Both the position numbers and the translations under genes were made by a program. From an uncultured bacterium (GTDB lineage Bacteria; Bacillota; Clostridia; Lachnospirales; Lachnospiraceae), in assembly GCA_947175015.1 (NCBI GenBank), contig CAMWLE010000004.1, forward strand, positions 1 to 64,000: 64,000 bases of DNA, given 5' to 3'. Position 1 is the first letter of the stretch. Each line of letters opens with the position of its first letter. Under the pieces are notes generated by a model. It made no database searches. It saw only the letters and a list, made by a program, of their open reading frames with translations, and was not told the origin of the DNA. Shown here one piece after another: positions 1-9,803 of this stretch.

Positions 1-210
1 AGATGAAAATTCCTTCCTGAACAGGGGCGCTGAAGAGAAGAGACGGAACTGGAATTAAAAACAGTCTCGGAACGGAAGCGCCCGGAAGAAATTTTCAGAT
101 GCGCCCTATGCAGATGAAAATTCCTTCCTGAACAGGGGCGCTGAAGAGAAGAGACGGAACTGGAATAAGAGAGACGGAACTGGAACAAGTCTCAGAACTG
201 GAATAGGAGG
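1..210. repeat. 55-bp direct repeat upstream of the DUF1854 gene
   Basis: The 55 bases at 1-55 recur identically at 112-166. A shorter unit, GAGACGGAACTGGAA, is then repeated once more around 170-184, followed by a degenerate copy near 194-201. No convincing reading frame crosses the block on either strand. The first copy touches the window edge, so further copies may lie upstream. The block ends just before the AGGAGG ribosome binding site (205-210) of the next gene, so it lies in the leader or promoter region of the DUF1854/ABC operon. Confidence 0.85.
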
Positions 211-218
211 ATAAGAGG

Positions 219-833
219 ATGGACGGACATAGAGGACCTGGTGGACCTGGCGGCCCCGGCGGAAGGCGCGGACCTGGCGGACCGGAACGGGAAATGGATG
301 ATTTTCAGTTGGAACAGATGGAGCAGGAGACGGAGGAAATGCTTCGCGTGCGGTATCTGAATGATGAAAATGCGAAATTTGAGAGAACGGGGACTGGTTT
401 CCTAAGCTTGCGTATTGGGGAAGAATTTTATCCAAGAGTATTGGTGGTGCGGATGTTTCCGTTTTCCGATAAAAATGAATTTATCTCCATAAGAACAGCA
501 GAAGAGCGTTCCAAGGAGATTGGCATTGTAGAAAAAATGTCAGATATCAGCAAAGAGACTGTGGAGATGTTGGAAGAACAGTTGACATTGCGCTATTTTA
601 CACCAATCATTCAGAAAATCTATAAGATAAAGGATGAGTATGGTTTCGCCTATTGGAATGTGGGGACAGATCATGGAGAGTGCAATTTTACCATTCGCAT
701 GGGTGGAAATTCTGTGATTCATCTTTCTGATACCAGAATTTTGATTATGGATATTGATGAAAATCGTTTTGAGATTCCCGATGTGAATCGGCTGACAGTT
801 GCGGAGCGCAGGAAACTGGATCTGTTTCTGTAA
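219..833 (+). CDS. DUF1854 family protein, partner of adjacent ABC exporter
   Basis: A 204-residue soluble protein. Residues 6-22 are a collagen-like Gly/Pro/Arg stretch (GPGGPGGPGG) that is probably disordered. The rest matches my recollection of DUF1854, including the YLNDENAKFERT start and the conserved FYPRVLVVRMFPFS region. DUF1854 proteins are known beside ABC transporters; in proteobacteria such pairs are annotated as associated with cyanophycin metabolism. The start follows AGGAGG by 8 bases. The ABC exporter follows about 215 bases downstream on the same strand, so the two probably act together. The biochemical role is unknown, and the family assignment is by eye. Confidence 0.75.
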   Translation: MDGHRGPGGPGGPGGRRGPGGPEREMDDFQLEQMEQETEEMLRVRYLNDENAKFERTGTGFLSLRIGEEFYPRVLVVRMFPFSDKNEFISIRTAEERSKEIGIVEKMSDISKETVEMLEEQLTLRYFTPIIQKIYKIKDEYGFAYWNVGTDHGECNFTIRMGGNSVIHLSDTRILIMDIDENRFEIPDVNRLTVAERRKLDLFL

Positions 834-864
834 ATGAACACTGTTCATGGTCATGGAAGAGTTC

Positions 865-902
865 GTTTCTGTTGCAGTACTAATGTGTTTCGTAACAGAA
901 AC
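865..902 (+). other. Intercistronic hairpin
   Basis: GTTTCTGTT at 865-873 pairs perfectly with AACAGAAAC at 894-902 across a 20-base loop, between the DUF1854 gene and the ABC exporter gene. No T-run follows, so it does not look like an intrinsic terminator. It could be an mRNA stability or processing element. Confidence 0.4.
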
Positions 903-1047
903 TATTTCATGGAAAGTGACTGACAGGAACATTCCATGGACAGTTAGCGAAAAGTAACTGCCGGGAAGTATTTCAGAACTGCTTCATATGACTGTGAACA
1001 GTAATTATCGGTTCATTGTTTGTCTGAAAGTATGGAGGGATGAAAAA

Positions 1048-3252
1048 GTGATTCTACAATATGATTTGTCGGAAGAAAACGAGAAACTATGTGGATTGGA
1101 GAGCGGGGAAGAGATTTATTACTGTCTTCCATTGGACATTGATTTGAAGGGAGATTATCGTTCTAACTCCTATACGGTGATGACCAACAGGCGTCTTCTG
1201 ATCTTGGAAGAGGGAAAACTGACTTATGCTTTTCGTCTGGAAGAATGTGACAGCATTCATAGTGAACCTCAGATTGCCTGTGGGATTTTGTTTGTTCAAA
1301 AGGGAGATGAACAAATCCTTCTGGGCAGATTCACCGCAAAGCATTTGACCAGGTATTCTTATCTGTCGAGAGGCATGGTAATCTTAAAAAGAGGACGGAC
1401 GGAGCGGGTAGTCAGTCATGAGTATGAGAAGTCCTGCCCCAAATGTGGGCGGGGGCTGCCGAATACCCGTGAATGTCCGCGGTGCAGCGGCAAGAAGATG
1501 GGATTCTTCCGGGACTATATGATGTTGGTAAAACCTCATACGGGCACAATGATCATTATTTTGTTTTTGATGTTTCTGTCTACACTGGTTGGACTTATGA
1601 GTCCACAGGTGCAGAGGTATCTGGTGGATGATCTGCTGACCGTGGAGGGAAGAACTTATGGGGAGGCACTGCCCTGTCTAATCATCATGCTGGTGTTGGC
1701 ATTGGGGGCAATCATTATTAATGTAGGAAAGAATTATATGTGTGCCAGATTGGGCTCCGATATCAGTGCGGATCTGCGTCATAAAGTATTTGACAAAATA
1801 CAACAACTGTCTCTGGCATATATTAATGACAGATCACCTGGACAGTTGATGAACAGAGTGGTAAGGGATACAAGGCGAATTAAAGATTTCTGCAGTGAGG
1901 TATTTTGCAATCTGTTCACAGTTATTATTTCCTTTGTATTTGTGCTTGCATATATGCTGTTTATGAACTGGAAACTTGCGTTGCTGGCATTTGTGTTTGT
2001 TCCGGTATCCATAGGGTTGTCCATCGGATTCCGCAAAATGATTCACAGAAGATTTCATATGCAGGGCAAAAAAAGTGATAAGGAAAATAGTAAGTTGCAA
2101 GATGTGATCTCCGGAATGGCGGTGGTGAAGTCATATGGGCAGGAACTACGGGAAGCGGAGCAATTTGATGAGACCGCCGATGCCTATGCCAATGTCCAGA
2201 AAGGGAATGAGACCTTTTTCGCAATCTTTTTCCCTATTTTAACCTTTCTCCTTGGAATGGGGAGTTATCTGGTGACATTTTTCGGCGGACGTGCCACATT
2301 GCTGGGAATTTTGACGCCAGGTGAGTTGCTGCAGTTTATCACTTATGCAAGTATGCTGTATGGTTATGTGGGCCAGCTCAGTAATCTGCCCAGACATTTG
2401 ATGAATCTGATTACCAGTATGGAGCGTATATCCGATATTATGAATCAGGAGCCTGCGATTTTTGACGGAGACGAGGCTGTGAATCTGGATATTCAGGGAG
2501 AGATTCAGTTCAATCATGCTTCTTTTGGATATAAATCCTATCAGCCGGTATTGGAGGATATTAACCTTACGGTGAAAAAGGGTGAGATGATCGGTTTGGT
2601 AGGCGCTTCCGGTACAGGAAAGTCCACTATGATCAATCTGATTATGCATTTATATGAGGTGGATGACGGCGAAATTCTGATAGATGGTGTGGATATCCGG
2701 AAAATCAGGCTTGAGAAATTCCACAGCCAGATTGGTGTGGTATTGCAGGAGAATTTCCTGTTTGCGGGTACGATTTATAATAATATCCGTTTTGCCAAGC
2801 AAGATGCAACTTATGAGGAAGTGATTCAGGCTGCGAAGATGGCCAATGCCCATGATTTTATCTGTCAGACACCGGATGGCTATAATACCTATGTGGGAGA
2901 GCATGGTTATAACCTCTCAGGCGGTGAGCGGCAGAGAATCGCCATTGCAAGGGCAATTCTCAGTAATCCCAGACTGTTGATATTGGATGAGGCAACGGCA
3001 AGTTTGGATACGGAAAGTGAGTACCTGATTCAGAAGGCACTGGAACGGCTGACAGAAGGGAGAACTACTTTTGCCATTGCGCACCGTCTGTCCACCTTAA
3101 AAGATGCGGACAGATTGGTGGTAATAGACGGGCATCATATTGCGGAGATGGGAAGCCATGATGAGTTGATGGAGAAGAAAGGAATCTATTATGGCTTGGT
3201 GAAGGCACAGCTGCAGATGCAGGGCACACAGAAGATGTCCCAGGCAATGTAA
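1048..3252 (+). CDS. ABC exporter (fused TMD-NBD) with PH-like and zinc-ribbon N-terminus
   Basis: An ABC half-transporter of about 734 residues. I place the start at GTG 1048, because GGAGGG (1034-1039) precedes it by 8 bases; an upstream in-frame ATG at 988 has no clear ribosome binding site. The first ~125 residues resemble a bacterial PH-like domain (YTVMTNRRLLILEEG). A zinc ribbon follows (CPKCGRGLPNTRECPRC), then a six-helix exporter domain, then an ATPase with Walker A GASGTGKST, signature LSGGERQRIAIARA, Walker B LLILDEATA and an H-loop (AIAHRLST). Typical half-exporters are about 580-600 residues and lack the N-terminal ~150. The pairing with DUF1854 suggests a dedicated transport module. 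The substrate is unknown. Confidence 0.88.
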   Translation: MILQYDLSEENEKLCGLESGEEIYYCLPLDIDLKGDYRSNSYTVMTNRRLLILEEGKLTYAFRLEECDSIHSEPQIACGILFVQKGDEQILLGRFTAKHLTRYSYLSRGMVILKRGRTERVVSHEYEKSCPKCGRGLPNTRECPRCSGKKMGFFRDYMMLVKPHTGTMIIILFLMFLSTLVGLMSPQVQRYLVDDLLTVEGRTYGEALPCLIIMLVLALGAIIINVGKNYMCARLGSDISADLRHKVFDKIQQLSLAYINDRSPGQLMNRVVRDTRRIKDFCSEVFCNLFTVIISFVFVLAYMLFMNWKLALLAFVFVPVSIGLSIGFRKMIHRRFHMQGKKSDKENSKLQDVISGMAVVKSYGQELREAEQFDETADAYANVQKGNETFFAIFFPILTFLLGMGSYLVTFFGGRATLLGILTPGELLQFITYASMLYGYVGQLSNLPRHLMNLITSMERISDIMNQEPAIFDGDEAVNLDIQGEIQFNHASFGYKSYQPVLEDINLTVKKGEMIGLVGASGTGKSTMINLIMHLYEVDDGEILIDGVDIRKIRLEKFHSQIGVVLQENFLFAGTIYNNIRFAKQDATYEEVIQAAKMANAHDFICQTPDGYNTYVGEHGYNLSGGERQRIAIARAILSNPRLLILDEATASLDTESEYLIQKALERLTEGRTTFAIAHRLSTLKDADRLVVIDGHHIAEMGSHDELMEKKGIYYGLVKAQLQMQGTQKMSQAM

Positions 3253-3270
3253 GGAACTGCCGGAAGGGGA

Positions 3271-5043
3271 CTAAGCTTTTCTGGCAGTTTTATCCTCCAG
3301 ATGTTCCTTGCGGTAAGCGCTGGGGGAGACACCATATTTTGCTTTGAAGCGGGAGAGGAAGTAGGTGGGATTTCCGTAGCCTAACATATCGGAAATTTCG
3401 CCTACTTTCATTTTCTGCTCTTGCACCAACAGTCTGGCTGCTTCCTCCAGTTTCCGTTCGGAGAGATATTCCGAGAAATTGGAGCCGGTATTTTTCTTGA
3501 ATACACGGCTTAAATGGCTGTCGGTCATCTGCATTTTGCGGGCGATAGAATTCAGATTTGCACCCGCCAGATCTTGTTCTATATACGTATAGATACTGTT
3601 CATAATCTGCTCATTGCGACTGCTCAGCACATGCTGATTCTCGCATTGATAAGTTTGGATACAGGAAATCAGGTATTCACAGAAAGCATGGAATCCGGGG
3701 TTGGCACGTAAAATAGTGATACATGTAGTTTGTATTATGGGGTGCTCAAAAGCGTTTTCCTGAAAAAAAAGTTTAATTACAGAGAAGGCTTCTTCTGCAA
3801 AACGGTATACCTGAGAAAAAGAGTAATGAGTACTGTTGGAACGTTGGTAACGTGCCAGAATATCCCTCTTATGACGCAGATAATCATACAGGTCTTCATA
3901 AGCTCTGGTTCGCAGGTGATTCTGAATGGTGTTTGCTGCATTTGCATCCACCACTGCAGAACTTGCTTCAAAGGATTGAATCTGTTCCATGGAAAGGCGC
4001 TTCCCATATCCAAGTATCAGGCTGTAACGCAGATTCCTGTGGAGATAGAGCAATTCCTTCTCCATTTCTTCATAAGTGGAAACAGCATTGCTGTAATAGA
4101 TATTGATCTCATAATCGGGAGCTGCGTTAAAAAGGTTCATTTTCAGAGAGTCGCATAAAACCCTCAAATTATAGTTGATATAATTCATATCATATTGTAG
4201 ACAGTCCGAATTGCGTTGAACGGAAAATTGATATCGTATTTTGTTGACAGTCAAATTGTCACTGATAATTTGATCAAATAATTTCAATATTTCAGGACTG
4301 ATAGGATTGCTGTCGGTATTGTGATAATCTATGATGATACCGCTGAAATAGGGAAGAGCGCCAAAGACAGCTTCCGTCTCCGGTTCGTCAGGAACCGTGA
4401 TTTCTATAATGCGTTCGCCCTTCGGATTCATCGGGATGGCGGCGATCAGGAGACTGAAGGTGATCACCGTTGCAAGTAACAACATAGTCAGGAAGACAGT
4501 CCGTTTTACAGTTAAGCCTTCCCATAGCAATTGCCAACCCGTTAAGGCTGGTTCATAATAGCAATACACCAGTTCATTGCTCTGAGAAGTGACAACACAA
4601 AAATAAAAGCTCGGAAGACCCGGAGCATCATAAATATACACAGATGAGTTGGTGTCGGCGCTTTCGGCCATAGTTGCTGCAAGTTTATATGAAAGTATAT
4701 TTTGTCCATGGGTGAGAAGCACATGCCCATTGTGTAACACAACAAGGGTTCCATAAGAAGGAACATCAGGAAAAACGGCTTCCGATAACAGGAATTCTCT
4801 AAGCGCGGCCTGCTCTGTGGGCAAATCTTTCGCTGAATTTGGAAGCTGTGCGTCCAAGGCAGAGGCGTATAGAGCAGTGTTGGTTGCAATGAAATGTTTC
4901 TGTGTGCTTTGTGCCTGAAATGCTATATAGCAACAGAAGAGCAGCAGAGTGCACAAAAATACGGAGAAAAGAATGGCACACTGTTTTCGTCGTTTTTCAG
5001 GAAGCGTATCAGCAGGATTACTGTTGGGAGTATTTACGGACAT
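3271..5043 (-). CDS. Membrane-anchored AraC family transcriptional regulator
   Basis: A 590-residue one-component regulator. A membrane segment near residues 22-44 and another near 183-205 bracket a putative extracytoplasmic sensor region. A cytoplasmic linker follows, and a C-terminal AraC/XylS double helix-turn-helix occupies about residues 480-580 (IARKMQMTDSHLSRVFKKN, then VGEISDMLGYGNPTYFLSRF). This layout is common in Firmicutes regulators of sugar uptake and glycoside hydrolase genes. It converges on the upstream ABC gene with an 18-base gap and diverges from the 5335 gene. The nearest plausible target is the broken glycoside hydrolase at 6216, but no operator was identified. Confidence 0.87.
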   Translation of the reverse strand: MSVNTPNSNPADTLPEKRRKQCAILFSVFLCTLLLFCCYIAFQAQSTQKHFIATNTALYASALDAQLPNSAKDLPTEQAALREFLLSEAVFPDVPSYGTLVVLHNGHVLLTHGQNILSYKLAATMAESADTNSSVYIYDAPGLPSFYFCVVTSQSNELVYCYYEPALTGWQLLWEGLTVKRTVFLTMLLLATVITFSLLIAAIPMNPKGERIIEITVPDEPETEAVFGALPYFSGIIIDYHNTDSNPISPEILKLFDQIISDNLTVNKIRYQFSVQRNSDCLQYDMNYINYNLRVLCDSLKMNLFNAAPDYEINIYYSNAVSTYEEMEKELLYLHRNLRYSLILGYGKRLSMEQIQSFEASSAVVDANAANTIQNHLRTRAYEDLYDYLRHKRDILARYQRSNSTHYSFSQVYRFAEEAFSVIKLFFQENAFEHPIIQTTCITILRANPGFHAFCEYLISCIQTYQCENQHVLSSRNEQIMNSIYTYIEQDLAGANLNSIARKMQMTDSHLSRVFKKNTGSNFSEYLSERKLEEAARLLVQEQKMKVGEISDMLGYGNPTYFLSRFKAKYGVSPSAYRKEHLEDKTARKA

Positions 5044-5221
5044 AATAAAGAACCTTTCTGTTTGTTGTACCTTTTTATCAAAATAGTATCATATTTATCA
5101 AAATTTGAATAGGTCATATTTTGCTTTTTTAATATTCTGCATGCGATTTATGAGAGCTTCCGTTGAAGTGGTATCTGTCTGTAAGCTGCATGATAATGCC
5201 CTGAAATTCGCCTGATTGCAA

Positions 5222-5250
5222 TTGACAAGTTTTCAGGAAGCTGATATACT
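5222..5250 (+). promoter_or_regulatory. Sigma-A type promoter
   Basis: TTGACA (5222-5227) and TATACT (5245-5250) are separated by exactly 17 bases, a near-consensus housekeeping promoter. It lies 85 bases before the ATA codon proposed as the start of the downstream gene, and it shows that this gene is transcribed. Confidence 0.75.
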
Positions 5251-5334
5251 GAATATGTGAATCGGGGAGGGCACCCATAAGAAAAAACAGCATTCACTTG
5301 ATAAGAACGAATCTATAGCAAAGGGGGGATACCC

Positions 5335-5958
5335 ATAGCAAAAAACATTATTGTTGTAGATGAGCAAGGTAAAGAGTATGGAGCGACCTGGCCCAAGCGG
5401 GCGAAGGGTCTTGTGAAAAATGGCAGGGCACGCTTCGTTTCTGAAAATAGAATATGCCTTGCGTGTCCGCCAGATGAATATTTGGAGGATGAGAAAATGT
5501 CAGATTTTATAGATATACCAGTGGCTCAAATGATGGAAGAGTTTGCAGAACAAGTTGCGGAAAATGCAGGAACCATTAAGAAAGAAGAAGGTCAGGTGGT
5601 TGCCTTGTCCGATATCCTGAGACAGATGGAGGCCATACAGAAAGATACAAAGTATCTTAGTGAGGTGATCGAAAAGCTTTCAATGATGCAAGACGGCGAT
5701 AGTGGTACCGAGGGTTGTCCAGGGAATGTAATGGGACAGGCAAAGGCGCAGGCGTTGGGAGATATTGTTCGCTGTCGGGAGACTACTAATCAGCAGTTGT
5801 TGAGGTTGTATGAAAAAATGTATGATGACAGGTCGATAAGGGGTTCTATGAAGCAGAAAGCATATAATCTGGTGGAATATATAGTTGGCAGAGGTGGAAT
5901 GGCTTCTGTAGATAAAAAGGAAATGATTTCCGATATTTTGGCTCATATGGCAGAATGA
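5335..5958 (+). CDS. Conserved hypothetical protein with apparent ATA start
   Basis: The frame is open from an in-frame stop at 5302 and contains no ATG, GTG or TTG before GTG 5413. The sequence before that GTG nevertheless reads as a convincing N-terminus: AKNIIVVDEQGKEYGATWPK, then RAKGLVKNGRARFVSENR. A GGGGGG ribosome binding site (5323-5328) stands 6 bases before ATA 5335, which would give a start of (M)AKNII and about 207 residues. A GTG start at 5413 would give 181 residues and cut a globular domain. The C-terminal half is helical and possibly coiled coil (LSDILRQMEAIQKDTKYL). I recall similar uncharacterised Lachnospiraceae proteins beginning MAKNI but cannot check. Function unknown. 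Confidence 0.6.
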   Translation: MAKNIIVVDEQGKEYGATWPKRAKGLVKNGRARFVSENRICLACPPDEYLEDEKMSDFIDIPVAQMMEEFAEQVAENAGTIKKEEGQVVALSDILRQMEAIQKDTKYLSEVIEKLSMMQDGDSGTEGCPGNVMGQAKAQALGDIVRCRETTNQQLLRLYEKMYDDRSIRGSMKQKAYNLVEYIVGRGGMASVDKKEMISDILAHMAE

Positions 5959-6019
5959 GAGGCAATTGGCGAAAATATTGATATTGTTGTGAATATGCTA
6001 ATGCTGTGAAATAATGAGG

Positions 6020-6048
6020 CACCCCGAGAATATCGGGGTGTTTTCTTT
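6020..6048 (+). terminator. Rho-independent terminator
   Basis: CACCCCGA (6020-6027) pairs with TCGGGGTG (6033-6040) across a 5-base loop and is followed by TTTTCTTT. It closes the ATA-start gene. Confidence 0.88.
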
Positions 6049-6215
6049 GTAGTAAGGCGGGAACGCAATGTGAATGAGAAATGTAATTCATAAAGGAAAG
6101 CGGCAGGCAGCTTTGCGGATTTGGGTGCTGTTGAATTGCATGTAAATGTATTTGTGTATTGTGTTAGAGGGGAATCAGAAGTTAATATAAAATATGGCGG
6201 TGGAGGAATCAGGTA

Positions 6216-9200
6216 ATGGAATCAGGTAAGTACAATTTTAATTATGGATGGCATTTTTGTCTTGCGAATGCGTTTCCTTTGAAAAATGCACTGGGAGCTG
6301 TGCGGGATAAGGCGGGAAGAGCGTTCTATGAAAGGGAGTATCAGGAGGATGGCTGGAAAGAAGTCAGTCTTCCACACACATACAATGACGTAGATTTGTT
6401 TGTGGACAGAATACAGAATACAGGATGCAGGAAGCGGTCAGAAGCGGACATTTTCCTGTTATAGAAAATGGTTTTCCCGCAAAGCGCTTATGGAGATATC
6501 CGGCTGCCATGGGAAGAATGTTCAAGAAGCGTTTGACAGAAGAAAACTTTTCCTTGAGGTGGAGGGAATCCGTCAGACTTGTTATCTGTATGTGAATGGT
6601 TGTCTGGCAGGCTATTATGAAGCAGGAGCGTTTCCGGTAGGCTTTGATATTACGGAATATTTGACAGAAGATGAGGAACAGTTGATAGCCATTGCAACGG
6701 ATAGTACTTCTTCCAGAAATATGGACGTGATCAGTGCAGAGACACCCAATCATCCTGATGCGGAGCCGGGGACGTTTATGGCGGTGCTCACAGACGCAGG
6801 CAAGGTACCGGAGGACCAAAGGGGTGTGGCATATCAGTGGAACTGCAATGATTTCAATCCTACTGTGGGTGGACTTGCAAGGAATATATATCTGCATGTG
6901 AAACCGGAGATCTATCTGACACTGCCTTTGTACAGCAATCTGAAAACAAAAGGTGTCTATGTGTATGGGTCAGATTTTGACATACAGGAGAGGAAAGCGG
7001 TGATTCATGTAGAGGCGGAAGTTCGTAATGAGAGCGGCAGGGAAAGGAATGCCTCTTTGGAAGTTGCGTTATATGATGCGGAGGGCAAACTGGCGGCAAC
7101 ATTTTCGGGAGAACCGCAAATGCTTAGTTCAAAGGGTGTCTGCAAATCATGTAAGACAATTATTCCTTCTGATGCCTATGATAAAACGGCAGCGGGTTTT
7201 GTACCGGTGGATACTCCTTATGAAGTGGAAACAGCATCTTATCATGTGGAAATCCTGACAGCCGCAGCAGTTGTTTCCGATCTGAACTTTTGGGAGATTG
7301 ACAACCCATATCTGTACCATGTATGTGTAACATTGCGCTGTGATGAAGAGATAATCGACAGGCAGGAATTGGATACGGGCTTCAGGAAAGTGACATATGA
7401 AGCTGGGGAAGGTCTTAAGATTAATGATACAAAGGTATGGCTCACCGGGTATGCCCAGAGAGCTGCCAATGAATGGGCAGCGCTTGGGTGTGTGCCGGAT
7501 TGGATGCGGGATTTGGATGCCAAACTGATCAGGGAAAGCAATGCAAATCATATCCGGTTTATGCACGTGGCCGGTTCGCCGGCGGATATCCGTTCTTTTG
7601 ACAGATTCGGAATCGTGTGTACGCAGCCTGCCGGGGATAAGGAGCGTGAAACTTTCGGCAGACAGTGGAAGCAGCGCGTGGAGCTCATGCGGGATACCAT
7701 TATCTATTTCAGGAATCATCCAAGCATTTTGTTCTGGGAGGCGGGAAATAATTCTATTAACAAGGAACATATGCGGGAGATGCGCCTGTTAAAAGAGAAG
7801 CTTGACCCTTCAGGCGGCCGTTTTATGGGATGCCGTACCATCAATACCCAGGAAGTGATTGAGGAGGCAGAGTACGCGGGCACTATGCTGAATCGCCATG
7901 CTGCTTCTTTTATAGCGGGGCAAGTGCCCATTACGGAGACAGAATATCTGCGGGAAGAATCTCCAAGGCGAATATGGGATGATTTTACACCGCCTGATTA
8001 TGATTATGATAATCTGTGGCTTGGGAAGGCAGGCAGGAAGCAGCCGGGATATGATTTCTATGATTTGACTTCTGAGGAATTTGCTATCAGGGCAGCCAGC
8101 GGCTACCAGGAATTTTTCCATGACCGAATGGGCGGAGCGTCGGGGAAAAATCTCTATTCTGCCGCTGCCGCTCTGTGTTGGACGGATTCCGCGCAACATG
8201 GCAGACAGGCATATAGTGAGAATGGACGTATGAGCGGCAGAGTGGATGCTGTCAGAGTGAAAAAGCAGAATTTTCGTGTGTTTCAGGTGATGCAGTCTCC
8301 GAAACCCGATGTGGCGATCCTGGGACATTGGAATTATCCTCCGAAGGGTGCTTATCGCTATGCCTTGAAGGAATTCAATGGTACGGCCTGGGTGAAAACA
8401 GGGGAATATGCTTACAGGAATCCAGAGGATAAGACTGTGTATGTGGTGGGAAGTTATGATATTGCAAAAGTGGAGTTGTATGTAAATGATAAGCTTGCAG
8501 GAAGCTGTGAAGAACCCATATACACTTTTATTTTCCCCATTTCTCATGTGGATATTACCTGGTCAGGTGCCGTCAGTGTCAAGGCTTATGATTATCAGGG
8601 AGTGCTTGTAGCCGAGGACAGGATAGAAACGGCAGGAGAACCGGCGGCACTGCGGCTTCGGGCTGTCACCGGGGAGGCCGGTTTCCTGGCGGATGGTGTG
8701 GATGCGGCTTTCCTGGATGTGGAAGTGGTAGATGAGGAAGGGCGTGTCTGCCCTCTTTGTGACAGTAAAATTACTTTTGCGGTGGAAGGACCTGCGGAGT
8801 TTCTGGGAGGGTATAACAGCGGCCGCTTCCGGGGGCCTGACAGGGATGACAGTGTGATTCATAAGGAGTATGTGTATGCGGAATGCGGTGTCAACAGAGT
8901 GTTCTTGCGTTCCATGACATGCCCGGGAAAGATCACGGTGACGGCTGTCATGGAGGGTATTCATGGAGAAGAGATCAGGGAGACCATCGGTTTAGAGACA
9001 GTAGAGACTTGTGTGGGAGCCTTGACGGAACAAATGCCTCAGCGGTTGTCTTCACATGTCAGAAGCGGCGTCATAGAGCGTAAAGGTGCATTTCCGGCAA
9101 TTCTTCCGGCAGACAGGGTAAAGTATGTGAAAAAGGACGGCGTCTATTGCAAGGTACTGGTCAATGGTCAGGAGCCTGACACCCATGGCATTCTGAGCAA

Positions 9201-9510
9201 AGTGGAGCATGGGAGTATTTACAGTCCGATTCTTGACATCCTGAAGGGTATCCATGGAAGAAAACCGGAAGCTTTTACTTATCAGTATGAAAATAAGGTG
9301 CTGACGCTGGAGAGTGGGTCATATCATGTACAGGCAGAGGTGGGGCGCACCCATATGCTTGTCAATGGAGAGGAAAATCTGTTGAATGGTCAGCCTTATG
9401 AAATTGATGATGGCTGCCTGATATTGGAGATTAATGCACTGGTATCGTATATTCAGGGTGTGAAAGCCGAATACGATGAGAAGGCCAATTTGTTCAGGAT
9501 TGAAGTATAA
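6216..9510 (+). pseudogene. Glycoside hydrolase family 2 protein, frameshifted by a 7-bp duplication
   Basis: The N-terminal part (from ATG 6216, reaching VSLPHTYNDVDLFVDRIQ) is in one frame and the remaining ~1,030 residues are in the next. The switch point is a perfect 7-bp tandem duplication, ACAGAAT at 6406-6412 and 6413-6419. Removing one copy restores VDRIQDAGSGQKRTFSCYRK and one protein of about 1,095 residues. Domains in order: sugar-binding jelly roll, immunoglobulin-like sandwich, TIM barrel (RNHPSILFWEAGNNS), C-terminal Ig-like domains, and a copper-amine-oxidase-N-like tail (from about 9115). The usual acid/base Glu of the GNE motif appears to be Asn here. There is no signal peptide. 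The downstream DUF1961 gene suggests a carbohydrate-use locus. It could be a pseudogene, a phase-variable allele or an assembly error. Confidence 0.85.
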
Positions 9511-9638
9511 TATGACAATTTCTTAAGACTTTCCTCGCTCAGCAAGCGAGTAGTGTTAGAAAAAAGGATAGAAATTCCGACTTAGGCAACGATAAAGAAA
9601 GTATGCTCATCAGAACGGCATCAGGCAAATTTGTGTCG

Positions 9639-9668
9639 TTGCGACGCAGTGGGTTTGTGTGGTAAGAT
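9639..9668 (+). promoter_or_regulatory. Possible promoter upstream of DUF1961 gene
   Basis: TTGCGA (9639-9644) and TAAGAT (9663-9668) are 18 bases apart. The -35 lies within a small dyad, GTCG-TTG-CGAC. The surrounding 9511-9803 gap also holds a small hairpin (CTCGCT/AGCGAG near 9535-9550) without a T-run, and purine-rich sequence with no credible gene. Confidence 0.35.
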
Positions 9669-9803
9669 AAAAGAGGAGTATTCCAGGGATGGAGAACTTT
9701 TTTCATGGAAGAAGGAAAATCCAGGGAAGGGTAAAATTCCGGGAAAGAAGGGACTTCCGGAGAAGAATAAAAAGCGCAGAAAAGTGCGCAGAAAGAGGTT
9801 CAT

